Source: Nigrospora sphaerica (Eukaryota > Ascomycota > Sordariomycetes > Amphisphaeriales > Apiosporaceae). From it: a DNA stretch of 64,000 nucleotides. Below are positions 46,831 through 56,472 of the stretch, piece by piece. The position numbers and the translations under genes were made by a program. Below the pieces are notes generated by a model, which saw nothing but the letters and a program-made list of their open reading frames with translations, did not search any database and was not told the DNA's origin. The stretch is taken from assembly GCA_018287875.1 (NCBI GenBank), contig JAGVVL010000029.1, forward strand, positions 310,001 to 374,000, given 5' to 3'. How positions within the stretch are numbered: position 1 is the first letter of the stretch; each line of letters starts with the position of its first letter.

Positions 46831-47145
46831 GGGTCATCCTCATAAGACCCGCTACGTATCATTGCCTTGGTAGGCTTTTACCCCACCAACTAGCTAATAC
46901 GGCGTAAGCTCATCTCAGTGCGCAAGGTCCTTGCGGATCCCCTGCCTTTGGTTTTACAACATTATGTGGAATTAGCTCCGATTTCTCGGAGTTATCCCCC
47001 TCACTGAGGTAGATTCTTACGTATTACTCACCCGTCCGCCACTCGCCATCTACACAGGTTACCCTGTATAATGCTGCCGTTCGACTTGCATGTGTTAAGC
47101 ATACCACTAGCGTTCAATCTGAGCCAGAATCAAACTCTACTCATT
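45600..47145 (-). rRNA. rrs: 16S ribosomal RNA
   Basis: About 1,546 nt. The 5' region contains GAGTTTGATTCTGGCTCAG and the 3' end GGATCACCTCCTTA, which includes the anti-Shine-Dalgarno. Internal universal blocks are present (CCTACGGGAGGCAGCAG; GTGCCAGCAGCCGCGG). Flanking sequences at 45541-45558 and 47202-47219 are inverted repeats that would form the RNase III processing stem. Confidence 0.96.
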
Positions 47146-47201
47146 TTTAATTTTTTTAGTGTTACATTAAAAAGTATTACCTTTTTATGTATATGACTAA
47201 A

Positions 47202-47219
47202 CGCCCACACACTCTCTAA
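47202..47219. repeat. 16S processing-stem arm (partner 45541-45558)
   Basis: On + this arm reads CGCCCACACACTCTCTAA and its partner beyond the 16S 3' end reads TTAGAGTGTGTGTGGGCG. The two are complementary apart from one small bulge, so the precursor RNA would bring both ends of 16S together as an RNase III substrate. Confidence 0.75.
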
Positions 47220-47272
47220 TTAGTTTTTTATAATGAACTTCGCTTATAAGCAATATATAGCGAAACTGCTTT

Positions 47273-47300
47273 ATCTTAATCTTTTTTCAAACAATGTCAA
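47273..47300 (-). promoter_or_regulatory. Putative rRNA operon promoter
   Basis: On the minus strand TTGACA (47295-47300) and TAAGAT (47273-47278) lie 16 bases apart, about 120-150 bases upstream of the 16S 5' end. The -35 is a perfect consensus and the -10 matches 4 of 6. No clear boxA is seen in the leader. The rest of 47148-47450 is AT-rich and holds no gene. Confidence 0.6.
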
Positions 47301-47450
47301 CCTTGATTGACTTTGTTTTTCATTCACTGCCTTTTTAATTAGCTGTGAATCGATTGATATAGAGCATCATACCTGAAAAAAATAATTGCACAATACCCTA
47401 CCTAATAAAAATTTTATATTTTTTAAAAAAGCCGAAAAATAGAGACTTTT

Positions 47451-48839
47451 CTATGAGCACCCTGGTACAGGCATAATACGCTCGCTTCCTTTTATATAGC
47501 ATAATAGACCAATCACCTGTCTATGTGCGCGCACCAATTCCAACCCCCAGGAGGCTACACGCTGGTTCTGCAAACCTAAACTCAATCCTTTACCATTAAA
47601 GTAATAAAAAATCGCATTTAAAGATTGAGAGAAGGGTATGGTACTTAAAATACGAATACTGTTTTTTTGCGCATGCACACTGCACTGTAAGTATTTATCC
47701 TTAAAATCTAATTTGACACGCCACCATCCTAAATCATCAGTAATTTTAGGATTATAAAGCGGCATATCTTTGGTCGGTAAAACCCACCAAGGCTCCAAAG
47801 TAAGATAGAACCGATTCCACCGGAATCCCCATTCCATAAACAAACGGTTCCAACTCGCTTCTAAAAAAGCCCGGCACCATTGGACTGATGCAATACACCG
47901 ACTTTAATAAGTTCAAATTGAGGCCCATAATTTTTTCTTACAGGTAAAGGTTGCTCTATAAAAAACTCAGGCATGTAGTTACTTTCTCTAAAAAAAGCAG
48001 AGACTCCTGTATAGCACTGCCACCAAGATTGTTGGGTATAAGCCGCATAAAAACGAGTATTAGTACGAACAAACTTCAACAAAGGAATTTTAATGCTGAC
48101 TTGAAATGCAACTTCCAGTTCATTGGTGAACTTCAAGCCAAGTAACTCCCACATTTCTTCACATAACCCTCTAAATACTTGATCCGTTTCTTCTTTCAAT
48201 TCTGCTTCGATTTGTTGACGCCTAACGTGATCAATCGTTTTTGCCATCTCTCCTTCTAAACGGCTTTTTGTTGCCTCGCTTTGACTGAAAGCTCTTCCGG
48301 CCTTGTCTACAATGGTTCGAGTTCTGTGTAAAACCGCAGCTTTAACTTGCTGGGGGCTCATGGGGCTAGATGCAGGTGAAGCGCTTTCATCCAATACAGT
48401 GACTCCTGTCGCTGTAACATGTACATTATATAGTCCACCCCGCCTTTTTTCTGGATTAGATGCATCATTATGAGAGCGTATTCGACGATGATTAATAGAC
48501 GGATTATTTGCAGTTAAATGATTTAGCGTCTGAGTGTTTTCAGAAGTAGACACGTCATTTTTTCTGCATTTTTTGGTTTCTAAGCTTTTGCTGGAATATA
48601 TTTAATGTTCTATCCGCAGTAACGCGACGCGCTTTAATATCCCCTTTAAGTCGATGATAAGGAAGAATATAATTTTCATGATACAAGCTCACCCGATAAA
48701 AAGGATCACGCTTTATAGAGCGAGCGCCTTTGTAATCCCTTGCATTTGCATCTTTCACACAAAATATATAGCATAAACACACAAAAGGGATAAGGCGAGC
48801 AAAAAAGAGCCGAGAAGCTCGGTGGGGTGAGTGATCCAT
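47451..48839 (-). CDS. pldA: Outer-membrane phospholipase A (PldA) with a large insertion (three frame breaks)
   Basis: PldA is a 12-stranded outer-membrane barrel that hydrolyses phospholipid acyl chains in the outer leaflet. A signal peptide (LFFARLIPFVCLCYIFCVKDANA) precedes VSLYHENYILPYH, the family's first strand. The barrel continues KFTNELEVAFQVSIKIPLL, AAYTQQSWWQ and FFRESNYMPEFF. The catalytic His and Ser lie in HQSNG and the catalytic Asn in SWNR. T6 runs at 48558-48563 and 48569-48574 and A6 at 47863-47868 are each one base short and cut the frame; identity does not depend on the exact repair. Restored length is about 464 residues against 289 in E. coli. The excess is mainly about 150 residues between the first and second strands, Ser/Pro-rich then coiled-coil-like. 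Confidence 0.85.
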
Positions 48840-48903
48840 ACAAAATCAACGTCCTAAATAATTCCTTTTATTGGGATGTGCCACATAACCAGAAAGATGA
48901 CTT

Positions 48904-49632
48904 ATGCAACAGACTGACAAAACTAGTGTATTGAATAGCACCAAACCCGTCAATTCATCCTACGAGCTTGTGATGTTTGATTTTGATGGAACCTTGTGTA
49001 ATACCGAAGCGGCTGATATTCAGGCTTTACAAAAAACATATCAAAAATTGCAGCAACCTGTTCCTTCTATCGAAAAAATGCATGAAACGCTAGGAAAAGG
49101 GATAGTCGCTAAAGATATTTTTACGACCTTAAGCCCTGATTTACCTAGACAGTTAACAACACAATTACTAGAGACGTATCAAGCCATTTATCCTTCAGAA
49201 GCGCAAAATGCAAAACTTTTTGACGGTGTGATACCGTTATTACAACAGTTACAACAAGCAAAATACCAAATGATTGTCGTAAGTAATAAAAACTTATCGT
49301 TATTACAATCTGCCATTGCAGCTTTAGCGCTACAAGAATACTTTCAAGGCGTTTTTGGCGTAGAAAATAGCAACTTATATAAACCCGATCCATTATTATA
49401 TACTTCAGTCATTGCGCCTCATTTTACCTCCATAAAACGCGATAGCATTTTGATGGTCGGTGATACGCAAACCGATTTACTATTTGCCAACCATCTTGGG
49501 ATAGATGCGTGCTGGGCGCGTTACGGTAATGGTGAAGAGACGACTTGTAAACCTTTGCATCCTAAGTACACCATTGAGCGTGTACAAGATTTACACTCTA
49601 TTCTGTTACCAGAAGAAGTGATAACTCAGTAA
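48904..49632 (+). CDS. gph: HAD-family hydrolase, phosphoglycolate phosphatase-like
   Basis: Haloacid dehalogenase superfamily. The four motifs are visible: I, MFDFDGTLCNTEAA (nucleophile Asp and the acid two residues on); II, VVSNK; III, the Lys in KPDPLLY; IV, GDTQTDLLFA. A helical cap lies between motifs I and II. 242 residues, near E. coli Gph (252), with a 20-residue N-terminal extension. The likely role is dephosphorylating 2-phosphoglycolate or another small phosphate ester. HAD substrate specificity cannot be read from motifs. It is divergent from pldA and followed by fpr. Intact. Confidence 0.82.
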   Translation: MQQTDKTSVLNSTKPVNSSYELVMFDFDGTLCNTEAADIQALQKTYQKLQQPVPSIEKMHETLGKGIVAKDIFTTLSPDLPRQLTTQLLETYQAIYPSEAQNAKLFDGVIPLLQQLQQAKYQMIVVSNKNLSLLQSAIAALALQEYFQGVFGVENSNLYKPDPLLYTSVIAPHFTSIKRDSILMVGDTQTDLLFANHLGIDACWARYGNGEETTCKPLHPKYTIERVQDLHSILLPEEVITQ

Positions 49633-49721
49633 CGCCTTACCCGTATAGCGGATAAAGTACAGCTGAATTGAGGTTTGCATGCTTTTAGCAAAAATTACCT
49701 TTTTTATCTAACCTGGCTTTT

Positions 49722-50481
49722 ATGATTAATTATTTTTCATTGACACTAGACCATTACAAAGAGGTTGCGCCTAATATCAGACATTTTTATTTTTCAGCCG
49801 ATCAAGATACCTACTTTATTCCAGGGCAATTTATTATGCTTCGTTGGAAAGAAGGAGAAAAAAATAAATCGTAATTATAGTTTAGCTAATTACGGAAGTT
49901 ACAACCCAGACAAACCCAAACAAATAGAATTGGTTGTCTCTTATGTGCCTAATGGTTTTGCAAGCGAGCGGTTATTTAATATGAAACCGGGCGACGCTCT
50001 TGAAGCGGCTGGGCCTTTTGGGCGTTTTACCCTACAAGACAATGAGCCAGCGCAACATTACTTACTAGTCGCCACTGGGACCGGTATTGCTCCTTATCGA
50101 ACAATGCTCTCTGAACTCCGTGTACGCCTTCACCAAAATCCCAAGTTGCATATTTCCTTATTGATTGGAGTACGCCATCCCCAACATGTACTATACAAAC
50201 AAGAATGGCTGAATTTCGCAGCGGAACATCCTAGATTTTCCGTGCGCATTTACTATAGTCGGGCGTTAGAAACCCAATACCCTTACGAAAATCTAGGCTA
50301 TGTCACCCAAGCAATTGAAAAGCATCTTATAGAAAGACCCGAAAGTGAGGTAGCGTACTTATGCGGCAACTCAAACATGATTGATGATGTACAAAAACTT
50401 CTATTAGAAAAAGGGTTATCCAAAACTCAAATTAGAAAAGAGCAATATTACCTTTCCCCTAAAAAGTTAATTACATCCTAG
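49722..50481 (+). CDS. fpr: Ferredoxin/flavodoxin-NADP+ reductase-like flavoprotein (one frame break)
   Basis: FAD-binding oxidoreductase that passes electrons between NADPH and ferredoxin or flavodoxin. The true start is ATG 49722 (MINYFSLTLDHYKEV), 43 bases upstream of the obvious frame. An A7 run at 49858-49864 is one base short. The FAD motif RNYSLANYG follows, then VVSYVPNGFASERLFNMKPGDALEAAGPFG, the NAD(P) motif GTGIAPYRTML, and YLCGNSNMIDDVQ near the C-terminus. Restored length is about 253 residues (E. coli Fpr 248). The exact partner is not determined. Confidence 0.85.
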
Positions 50482-50527
50482 ACAAAGGATAGTAGAATCA
50501 ATACCGCACAACATCATTTACTAAGCG

Positions 50528-51211
50528 CTATCCAAGCGGTCGCGCCTGCAATCTTTCATCAGAAAGATAAATACAAATGCTCTTCTCTGACGCAAAAGCC
50601 TGTAACTCTGCATACTGCCAATAGTAGCCTGCAATTGCGACTAATTCTGCTTGAATATTCATACAAAACAAACACGCTTTTTTATTATCTTGTGTGCCAG
50701 CTAGCGCCCTTCCTGCTAAAGTGCCATAGACATGAATATTACCTGCTGCTGATACTTCAGCGCCTGCACTGACCGATCCTAAAACAATTAAATCCCCTTT
50801 GGCATGAATTTTTTGACCGGAACGCACGCCTTCTACCATCATCGGTTCAATCCGCTTATGCTGTTTTACGGAGCTAGCGGAGGATGGCTGTGAGACTCCG
50901 CTTTTCTTAGCTGTAAATACCCCTAACCCCATTTGTTTTGCAAGCTGCTGTTGCTCAAGCGCTGCATTTTGAACCCCAATTGGCATCAAACCATAATCTC
51001 GTAACTTATCAATCACAACGATTATCTGCTCCTTTTGCGTTAAAGAAGACAAATCCAGAATAATAGGCATGCCTTGGAATAGATGAGGGGCTTCGTTCAC
51101 CCAATCTTTTAGTTGGCATTCCAAACTTTCTATATCGTATTGCTGTAACTGCAATACAGTAATCGGATGAAAACTTGCTTTTAATTGGGCAATACTTGAT
51201 GCAGTACTCAT
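50528..51211 (-). CDS. minC: Septum-site determining protein MinC
   Basis: MinC blocks FtsZ ring assembly away from midcell. The 227-residue protein has the N-terminal domain (about 1-105, FtsZ antagonism), a Ser/Pro linker, and the C-terminal MinD-binding beta domain with VRSGQKIHAKGDLIVLGSVSAGAEV and GNIHVYGTLAGRALAG. Length matches E. coli (231). minD and minE normally follow minC, but the next gene is the oppositely directed fpr. It overlaps dsbB by 4 bases (ATGA). Intact. Confidence 0.93.
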   Translation of the reverse strand: MSTASSIAQLKASFHPITVLQLQQYDIESLECQLKDWVNEAPHLFQGMPIILDLSSLTQKEQIIVVIDKLRDYGLMPIGVQNAALEQQQLAKQMGLGVFTAKKSGVSQPSSASSVKQHKRIEPMMVEGVRSGQKIHAKGDLIVLGSVSAGAEVSAAGNIHVYGTLAGRALAGTQDNKKACLFCMNIQAELVAIAGYYWQYAELQAFASEKSICIYLSDERLQARPLG

Positions 51212-51722
51212 AAAATTATAAAGATTAATAATGCGATTGCTTTCGTTGTTTCATGAAAATAAAGGAAAGAGAAGCGAGACTCAACCCCAAAAATCAAAAC
51301 CGCCCACGATGAGAAACTCAGTCCCCACCAGTGAGGCGTATAAACGCAGGCAGGTGCACCTGCATATAACCACTTCCAAACGATTGCGAATGCATTCGCT
51401 CCCACTTGGCTGCAATGTAGCTTTACTCCACCGACTTGTTCGAAATATAGTTGTCGCACGCTAAACAATAAACCACTGATGGCGGAGACTCCCTAACAGC
51501 ATAATGCAGGCGATGATTACTAGAAAAGAACCAAGACAGTACAGGTCCGCCTATTACCCATATCAGAAATAAGAAGCGTATAGCAATGCAATAAGCACAC
51601 GTGGTAGGAGATTTAATATGCAGTAAATAAGCGATAGCAACTCGTCCTATCATTGAGCCAAATAAAGAAAGAGGCGCGATAGAAAGGCGCGCTAAAAGCT
51701 TTTTAGTATTCCAATGCAACAT
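51208..51722 (-). CDS. dsbB: Disulfide bond formation protein DsbB (one frame break)
   Basis: DsbB reoxidises DsbA with quinone. Two frames join if a C3 run at 51491-51493 (G-run on the coding strand) is one base short. The first helix leads to the Cys pair in TTCAYCIAIRF (Cys42, Cys45; E. coli Cys41, Cys44), which face the quinone. Two more Cys lie in the second periplasmic loop (LHCSQV and PACVYTPHW). WWGLSFSSWA then leads into the last helix, as in DsbB (FLGLEMPQW). The four-helix layout and about 172 residues fit the family (176). It sits inside the pilP-pilQ-gpsA-dsbB-minC operon. dsbA is not in the window. Confidence 0.78.
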
Positions 51723-52723
51723 GAGGGTTTACCGAATGAAGGAAGCGAAAAATAGCCGTCCGTGCTTTCATTCCATTAAATAAAGTAGTGTACACCATCT
51801 GACAAAGCGGTAAAGTGACTTGATGTTTTTCAGCTAGCTGACAAATTGCTTCTACATTATTTGCACCTTCTGAGAGTAACCCTAAGGCGTGCTGCGCTTT
51901 CGTATAAGTCAATCCCTCCCCTATTTTTATTCCAAGCTTCCGATTTCTAGACTGATTACTCGTGCAAGTTAAAGTAAGATCCCCAATACCGGCAGCATTC
52001 ATAATAGTATGATCTGATGCCCCCATACTATTGCCTAACTCACGCATCTCAGTTAAACCCTGCATCATTAATAGCATTGCCGTGTTCTCACCTAAGCCTG
52101 CACCCACTGCCATACCGACTGCAATCGCTACTACATTTTTCATTGCACCGTATAAGGAAACCCCCGTTACATCTTGGCTAAGCAAAATGTGACTATTGGT
52201 TTTCAAGAAACGCGCTTTCCATGACTGTAAACTGTTAAGTTGGGAAGAGGCCATCACCCAGGTCGTTGGCAGTCCTTGGGCCACTTCCTTTGCAAAGCTT
52301 GGGCCTGATAGTAATGTATAAGCAACCGCCTTTTTATCTAACCAACTCGACAATAAATCGCCAGCATCCAAAGCCAAACCTTTTGAAGTCACCAACAGAT
52401 TATACTTTTCTGTAAGAAACGGAGAGAGCATCTCCCATAAAGAGGCACCACTCGACTCGGTACAGCCACCACAATGTCTTGAACCTGATCGACTGCTTCT
52501 TTTAATTTATCGGTACATATAATGTTTTTGGAAAAGCGACATTAGGTAAGTAATGTACATTCCTCCTTGTAGTCTCTAAATGATTCATGTGAGCCGCAGA
52601 GCGCCCCCATAAACGGACCACTTGACCAGAGCGCGCTAACTGTATGGCGAGCGCTGTACCAAAAGCACCCGCCCCTAATATAGCGACTGGATTAGTAGTG
52701 GATATCATCGGATGTGTGTTCAT
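51703..52723 (-). CDS. gpsA: Glycerol-3-phosphate dehydrogenase [NAD(P)+] (two frame breaks)
   Basis: GpsA makes glycerol-3-phosphate for phospholipid synthesis. The N-terminal Rossmann fold has VAILGAGAFGTALAIQLAR. Substrate-site blocks include LLSGPSFAKEVAQG, the catalytic Lys in GAMKNVVAIAVGM and LTCTSNQSRNRKLG. Single bases are missing at T5 52525-52529 and C3 52434-52436, which flank a segment DIVVAVPSRVV that fits the family. Restored length is about 340 residues (E. coli 339). The start ATG (52721-52723) overlaps the pilQ stop, and the 3' end overlaps dsbB. Confidence 0.93.
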
Positions 52724-54051
52724 TTTTTTAACTGATCCTGATTAGGACGAGGGGCATCAGAAACCAAATGAGGCGTCACAAAGACTAGCAATTCACGGGT
52801 AGTGTGTAGTTGATTCTGTTGTCTAAATAACCAACCGAACAATGGAAGACGAGATAACCCAGGCACCCTATATCTGTTTTGTTGTGAAACGGTTTCATAA
52901 ATTCCTCCTAATACGACCGTTTCTCCGCTTTGTATAATCACTTGCGTTTTTAATGTTTGAGTGTCAATGGAGGGGTTTTATCGATACTTATCACCCCTGG
53001 TTTATCATGACGTACTTGTAATTTTAAAAGTATCTGCTTGGTATTCATAATCTCAGGTGTTACCTCAAGACTAAGCACCGCTTTTTTAAAAGCGGTGCTT
53101 GTACCATAACGACCCTTTTCTTGATACGGTATTTCAGAACCTGCTTCAATAAGCGCTGTATTTCTTTGGGTAGTCATTAAATGTGGACTAGATACGATAC
53201 GGCCCTCCCTTTTTGCTCCATGGCCGCTAACTCTACATCTAAAAACTTATTAAAGCCGCTCCACAGTAAAGGCACGACACGATTTAGTACATCACGCGCA
53301 TTAGGTAAATCCATTGCCAGAGGAAAATGCAATGGGTCCGCTGGTACAGAAGCATCATTTTGCGAGGAAGAATCGTTAGAAAGCCCACCCTCTTCTCCTT
53401 TTTGCGTAGGCCGGAGCAGTGGCTTTAAATGAAAACGCATTCCTAAGGCATGATCCATATTACGATTCATACTAACAATACGAGCTTCAATTAAAATTTG
53501 CTGAGTATTGTGATCGACGGTCTGCACCAAACGTTCTAATGCTTTTATTTGAGAAGAGGTATCTCGTATCCATAAGCTGTTTGTCTGAACGTCTACGGCT
53601 AAACTGCTATGAGGCGTCGATTGGGGGTGTGATTGTAAAAACAAGGTTTCGATTTCTTTCGCTTCTCTGTGTTTAAGGCGGATATGTTTGCTTTCTAAAG
53701 TAGTTGCCTGATAAGGCCTAGGTTCAGAAGATAAAGGGGGCGTATTCGAATCACTCGCATCTTACCCTTTTTCTCTTGCATTAAATTTTTTAACTGTAAG
53801 AGTGCATTTAAGGCATCTTCTGCTGGAACCTTGTCAAGATGAAGGCTAACTTTTCCTTGTATAGCATGCTCAACCACCATATTAAAGTGCGCAAACTTTG
53901 CTATAATTTCTAAGGCTTTTCGAATCTCAACCTCATGAAAATCCAAGGAAATAATAGGATTATCTATTGAGACTTCTGTTTCTTTAAGTGTGGCTGTATT
54001 AGCAAAAAAAATGAATATAGAATAACAAAGCCCAGTTAACACTTTATTCAT
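52720..54051 (-). CDS. pilQ: Type IV pilus secretin PilQ, short form (three frame breaks)
   Basis: PilQ forms the outer-membrane channel for type IV pili or DNA uptake. A signal peptide leads to the secretin N0 domain (ISLDFHEVEIRKALEIIAKFAHFN...GKVSLHLDKVPAEDALNALL), one N1-like domain, and the secretin core: LIEARIVSMNRNMDHALGMRF, SSPHLMTTQRNTALIEAGSEIPYQE, QSGETVVLGGIYE, VPGLSRLPLFGWLFR and RELLVFVTPHLV. Single-base losses at G5 53736-53740, C3 53207-53209 and G4 52972-52975 split it. Restored length is about 445 residues, well below classical PilQ (about 700) because the N-terminal AMIN domains are missing. It overlaps pilP by 8 bases and gpsA by 4. Confidence 0.9.
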
Positions 54052-54475
54052 AAGACATATCTATTTGGTAAGCGCGTTTATCTATTTCACGATTCGTGCC
54101 TTGCAGTTCAATCCTTAAAGGATACACGGCCGTTATGATGGCATGCTCACAACCAACCGTATCTCCTACCTTTACAGTCACAATTGTTTTATCTGGTGCT
54201 TGAATAATAGCCCAAGCTTCTCCTATTGAGGAAGCACTAGGAGAGGCAATTTGTCCAATCATCCGTAATTTTTGAATAGGGTATTGAGCACAGTGAACGG
54301 TTGTCAGAGATAGGGGACTCAAATCGGATGTAATGTCTGGAAATTTCCACCAGTTTATATATAACATTAAGCCGTATGAGCTAGTACCAAGGACTAGTAA
54401 TGCAATGACCGTGGAAAAGAAGCTTCGATATTGCTCAAGAAAATCGGGATCGGGTAAAAGATTCATCTGTTTCAT
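54044..54475 (-). CDS. pilP: Pilus assembly protein PilP-like lipoprotein or membrane protein
   Basis: 143 residues: one membrane helix near the N-terminus (STVIALLVLGTSSYGLMLYI) followed by a small periplasmic beta domain with PIQKLRMIGQIAS...WAIIQAPDKTIVTVKVGDTVG, the PilP signature that docks on PilQ. The usual lipoprotein Cys is not seen, so it is anchored by its helix instead. It is directly upstream of pilQ and overlaps it by 8 bases. pilM, pilN and pilO, normally upstream, are absent; tRNA-Lys lies there instead. Intact. Confidence 0.75.
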   Translation of the reverse strand: MKQMNLLPDPDFLEQYRSFFSTVIALLVLGTSSYGLMLYINWWKFPDITSDLSPLSLTTVHCAQYPIQKLRMIGQIASPSASSIGEAWAIIQAPDKTIVTVKVGDTVGCEHAIITAVYPLRIELQGTNREIDKRAYQIDMSYE

Positions 54476-54505
54476 TTTGCATCGAAAACCGAACGCAGTG
54501 ACAGA

Positions 54506-54578
54506 TGGGCCGTGCAGGGCTCGAACCTGCGACCAACGGATTAAAAGTCCGTCGCTCTACCAACTGAGCTAACGACCC
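54506..54578 (-). tRNA. tRNA-Lys (anticodon TTT)
   Basis: 73 nt with acceptor GGGTCGT / ACGGCCC (one T-G pair), anticodon loop CTTTTAA and T-loop GGTTCGAGCCC. CCA is not encoded. Confidence 0.95.
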
Positions 54579-54722
54579 CCAGGCGCTATTATAGTAATTT
54601 ATACTCATGGTGTATAGCACTACTTAATATTTAACTAAGATAACTACCCCCATATTATTTCATATGATGTATCATACACCCTTAAATATAAACGGATATG
54701 CTATAAAAAGGGGCTAAAAATA

Positions 54723-54731
54723 TGCTATAAT
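54723..54731 (+). promoter_or_regulatory. Extended -10 promoter for rlmE-ruvB-tol
   Basis: TGCTATAAT is a perfect extended -10 (TGn-TATAAT) 25 bases before ATG 54757. No -35 match is seen at 17 bases, as expected for the extended class. A similar TATGCTATAAAAAG lies 25 bases further upstream. Confidence 0.55.
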
Positions 54732-54756
54732 ACTCAATAAACTATTTACTACTGCT

Positions 54757-55383
54757 ATGGCAAATCGAACGCTTAAAAAACCTTGGTTAAAAAAACATAT
54801 TGCTGATCCTTACGTGCAGTTAGCTCAACACCAAGGATTTCGTTCCAGAGCGGCCTATAAACTATTAGCGATTCACGAAAAAGATCATCTGTTTAAAAAG
54901 GGACAAATTATATTAGATTTAGGCGCCGCACCAGGCGCATGGTCTCAACTCGCTCGACAAAAAACGGATGCAAGCACAAAGATTATTGCGATTGACCGTT
55001 TACCGATGCAAGAGATTGAAGGCGTTACTTTTATTCAAGGGGATTTAGAGGAAGATCAAACCTTAGACAGACTGCATCAAAGTTTAGCTGCAAAAAAAGT
55101 AGACCTTGTCTTATCAGATATTGCGCCTAATCTTACTGGCATTGCAAGCATCGACCAACCCAGAAGTTATGTGCTTGCCCAACTAGTATTAGAGCTTAGT
55201 AAAACAGTGCTTAAAAAAGAAGGACATTTATTAATTAAATGTTTTCAGGGCAAAGGTTTTCAAGAATATTACAAACAATTGCAACAGTGTTTTTCAAAAA
55301 TTGTGACTCGCAAACCCAAAGCGTCTCGCCCCCGTTCTTCTGAAGTCTATTTACTTGCTAAAAATTATCAGCCTTCTTTATGA
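54757..55383 (+). CDS. rlmE: 23S rRNA (uridine-2'-O)-methyltransferase RlmE
   Basis: RlmE (FtsJ/RrmJ) methylates U2552 in the A-loop of 23S rRNA late in 50S assembly. The 208-residue protein (E. coli 209) has the SAM motif [12 protein letters not shown] and the family's catalytic K-D-K-E set: Lys35 in RAAYKLL, Asp in SDIAPNLTG, Lys in HLLIKCFQG and Glu in RSSEVYLL. In E. coli ftsH follows. Here the stop codon overlaps the ruvB start (ATGA). Intact. Confidence 0.95.
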   Translation: MANRTLKKPWLKKHIADPYVQLAQHQGFRSRAAYKLLAIHEKDHLFKKGQIILDLGAAPGAWSQLARQKTDASTKIIAIDRLPMQEIEGVTFIQGDLEEDQTLDRLHQSLAAKKVDLVLSDIAPNLTGIASIDQPRSYVLAQLVLELSKTVLKKEGHLLIKCFQGKGFQEYYKQLQQCFSKIVTRKPKASRPRSSEVYLLAKNYQPSL

Positions 55384-56443
55384 CTATTTTACCTGATCGA
55401 CTAGTAACCACTCAAAGTATAGAGCAAGATGTTCGTGTAGAACGTTCCACTAGGCCTGTTACTTTAGAGGACTATATTGGACAAGCTCAAACGCGAAAAC
55501 AAATTGAACTATTTATTCAAGCAGCAAAAGCCAAAAAAGAATCACTCGATCATGTATTAATTGCTGGACCCCCTGGCTTAGGAAAAACCACATTAGCGCA
55601 TATTATAGCGAGAGAAATGCAAGTCAAACTAAAAACCACCTCTGGTCCAGTGTTAGAGAAAGCAGGAGACTTGGCTGCCTTACTCACCCATCTCGAACCA
55701 CATGATATTTTATTTATTGATGAAATACACCGCCTAAATCCTGCGATCGAAGAAATTTTATATCCTGCATTAGAAGATTATCAACTAGATATTTTAATCG
55801 GAGAAGGTCCGAGTGCTCGCTCAATTAAGCTAGATTTACCACCTTTTACATTAATTGGCGCGACCACCCGTACGGGGTTGATTACTTCTCCCTTAAGAGA
55901 TCGGTTTGGTATTATTCAACGTTTAACTTTTTATACCGTAGAAGACTTAACCCGTATTGTCACTCGTGCTGCGTCGCTTTTAAAGCTTTCTATTGACGAA
56001 GCCGGCGCTTTTGCCATTGCCGCCCGTTCACGGGGAACGCCTCGAATTGCTAATCGCTTATTAAGACGGGTCAGTGACTTTAGTTTAGTAAAAAGCCACG
56101 GCAAAATTAATCAAGGCATTGCTACCCAAGCATTAGATTTTTAGGGGTGGATCATCAAGGTTTTGATGATCAAGATAGAAATCTATTATTAACCCTCATT
56201 AAAAAATTCGATGGCGGACCTGTAGGACTAGAAAGTCTTGCGGCTGCTATTGGTGAGTCCTCAAATACCATTGAAGAAGTCATTGAACCTTTTTTAATTC
56301 AACAAGGATTTATGATACGTAGTCGACGTGGGCGATTGGCTGCCGCCCATAGTTATCGCCATTTTTCCTTAGAGCCTCCACATACCTCAAAAGAATGGAG
56401 ACAAATGACACTGGACGAACAGGATAAATCAGAGTCTAATTAA
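55380..56443 (+). CDS. ruvB: Holliday junction branch-migration ATPase RuvB (one frame break)
   Basis: RuvB is the hexameric motor that drives Holliday junction migration with RuvA. Seen: [11 protein letters not shown], Walker [13 protein letters not shown], Walker [11 protein letters not shown], sensor 1 LIGATTRTG and the arginine-finger LRDRFGI, then the C-terminal winged-helix ([27 protein letters not shown]). A T5 run at 56138-56142 is one base short and separates the last domain. Restored length is about 355 residues. ruvA and ruvC, usual neighbours, are absent; rlmE precedes and tolQ follows. Confidence 0.95.
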
Positions 56444-56472
56444 TACCCTTGTATGATAATTAGATTCTTCTT

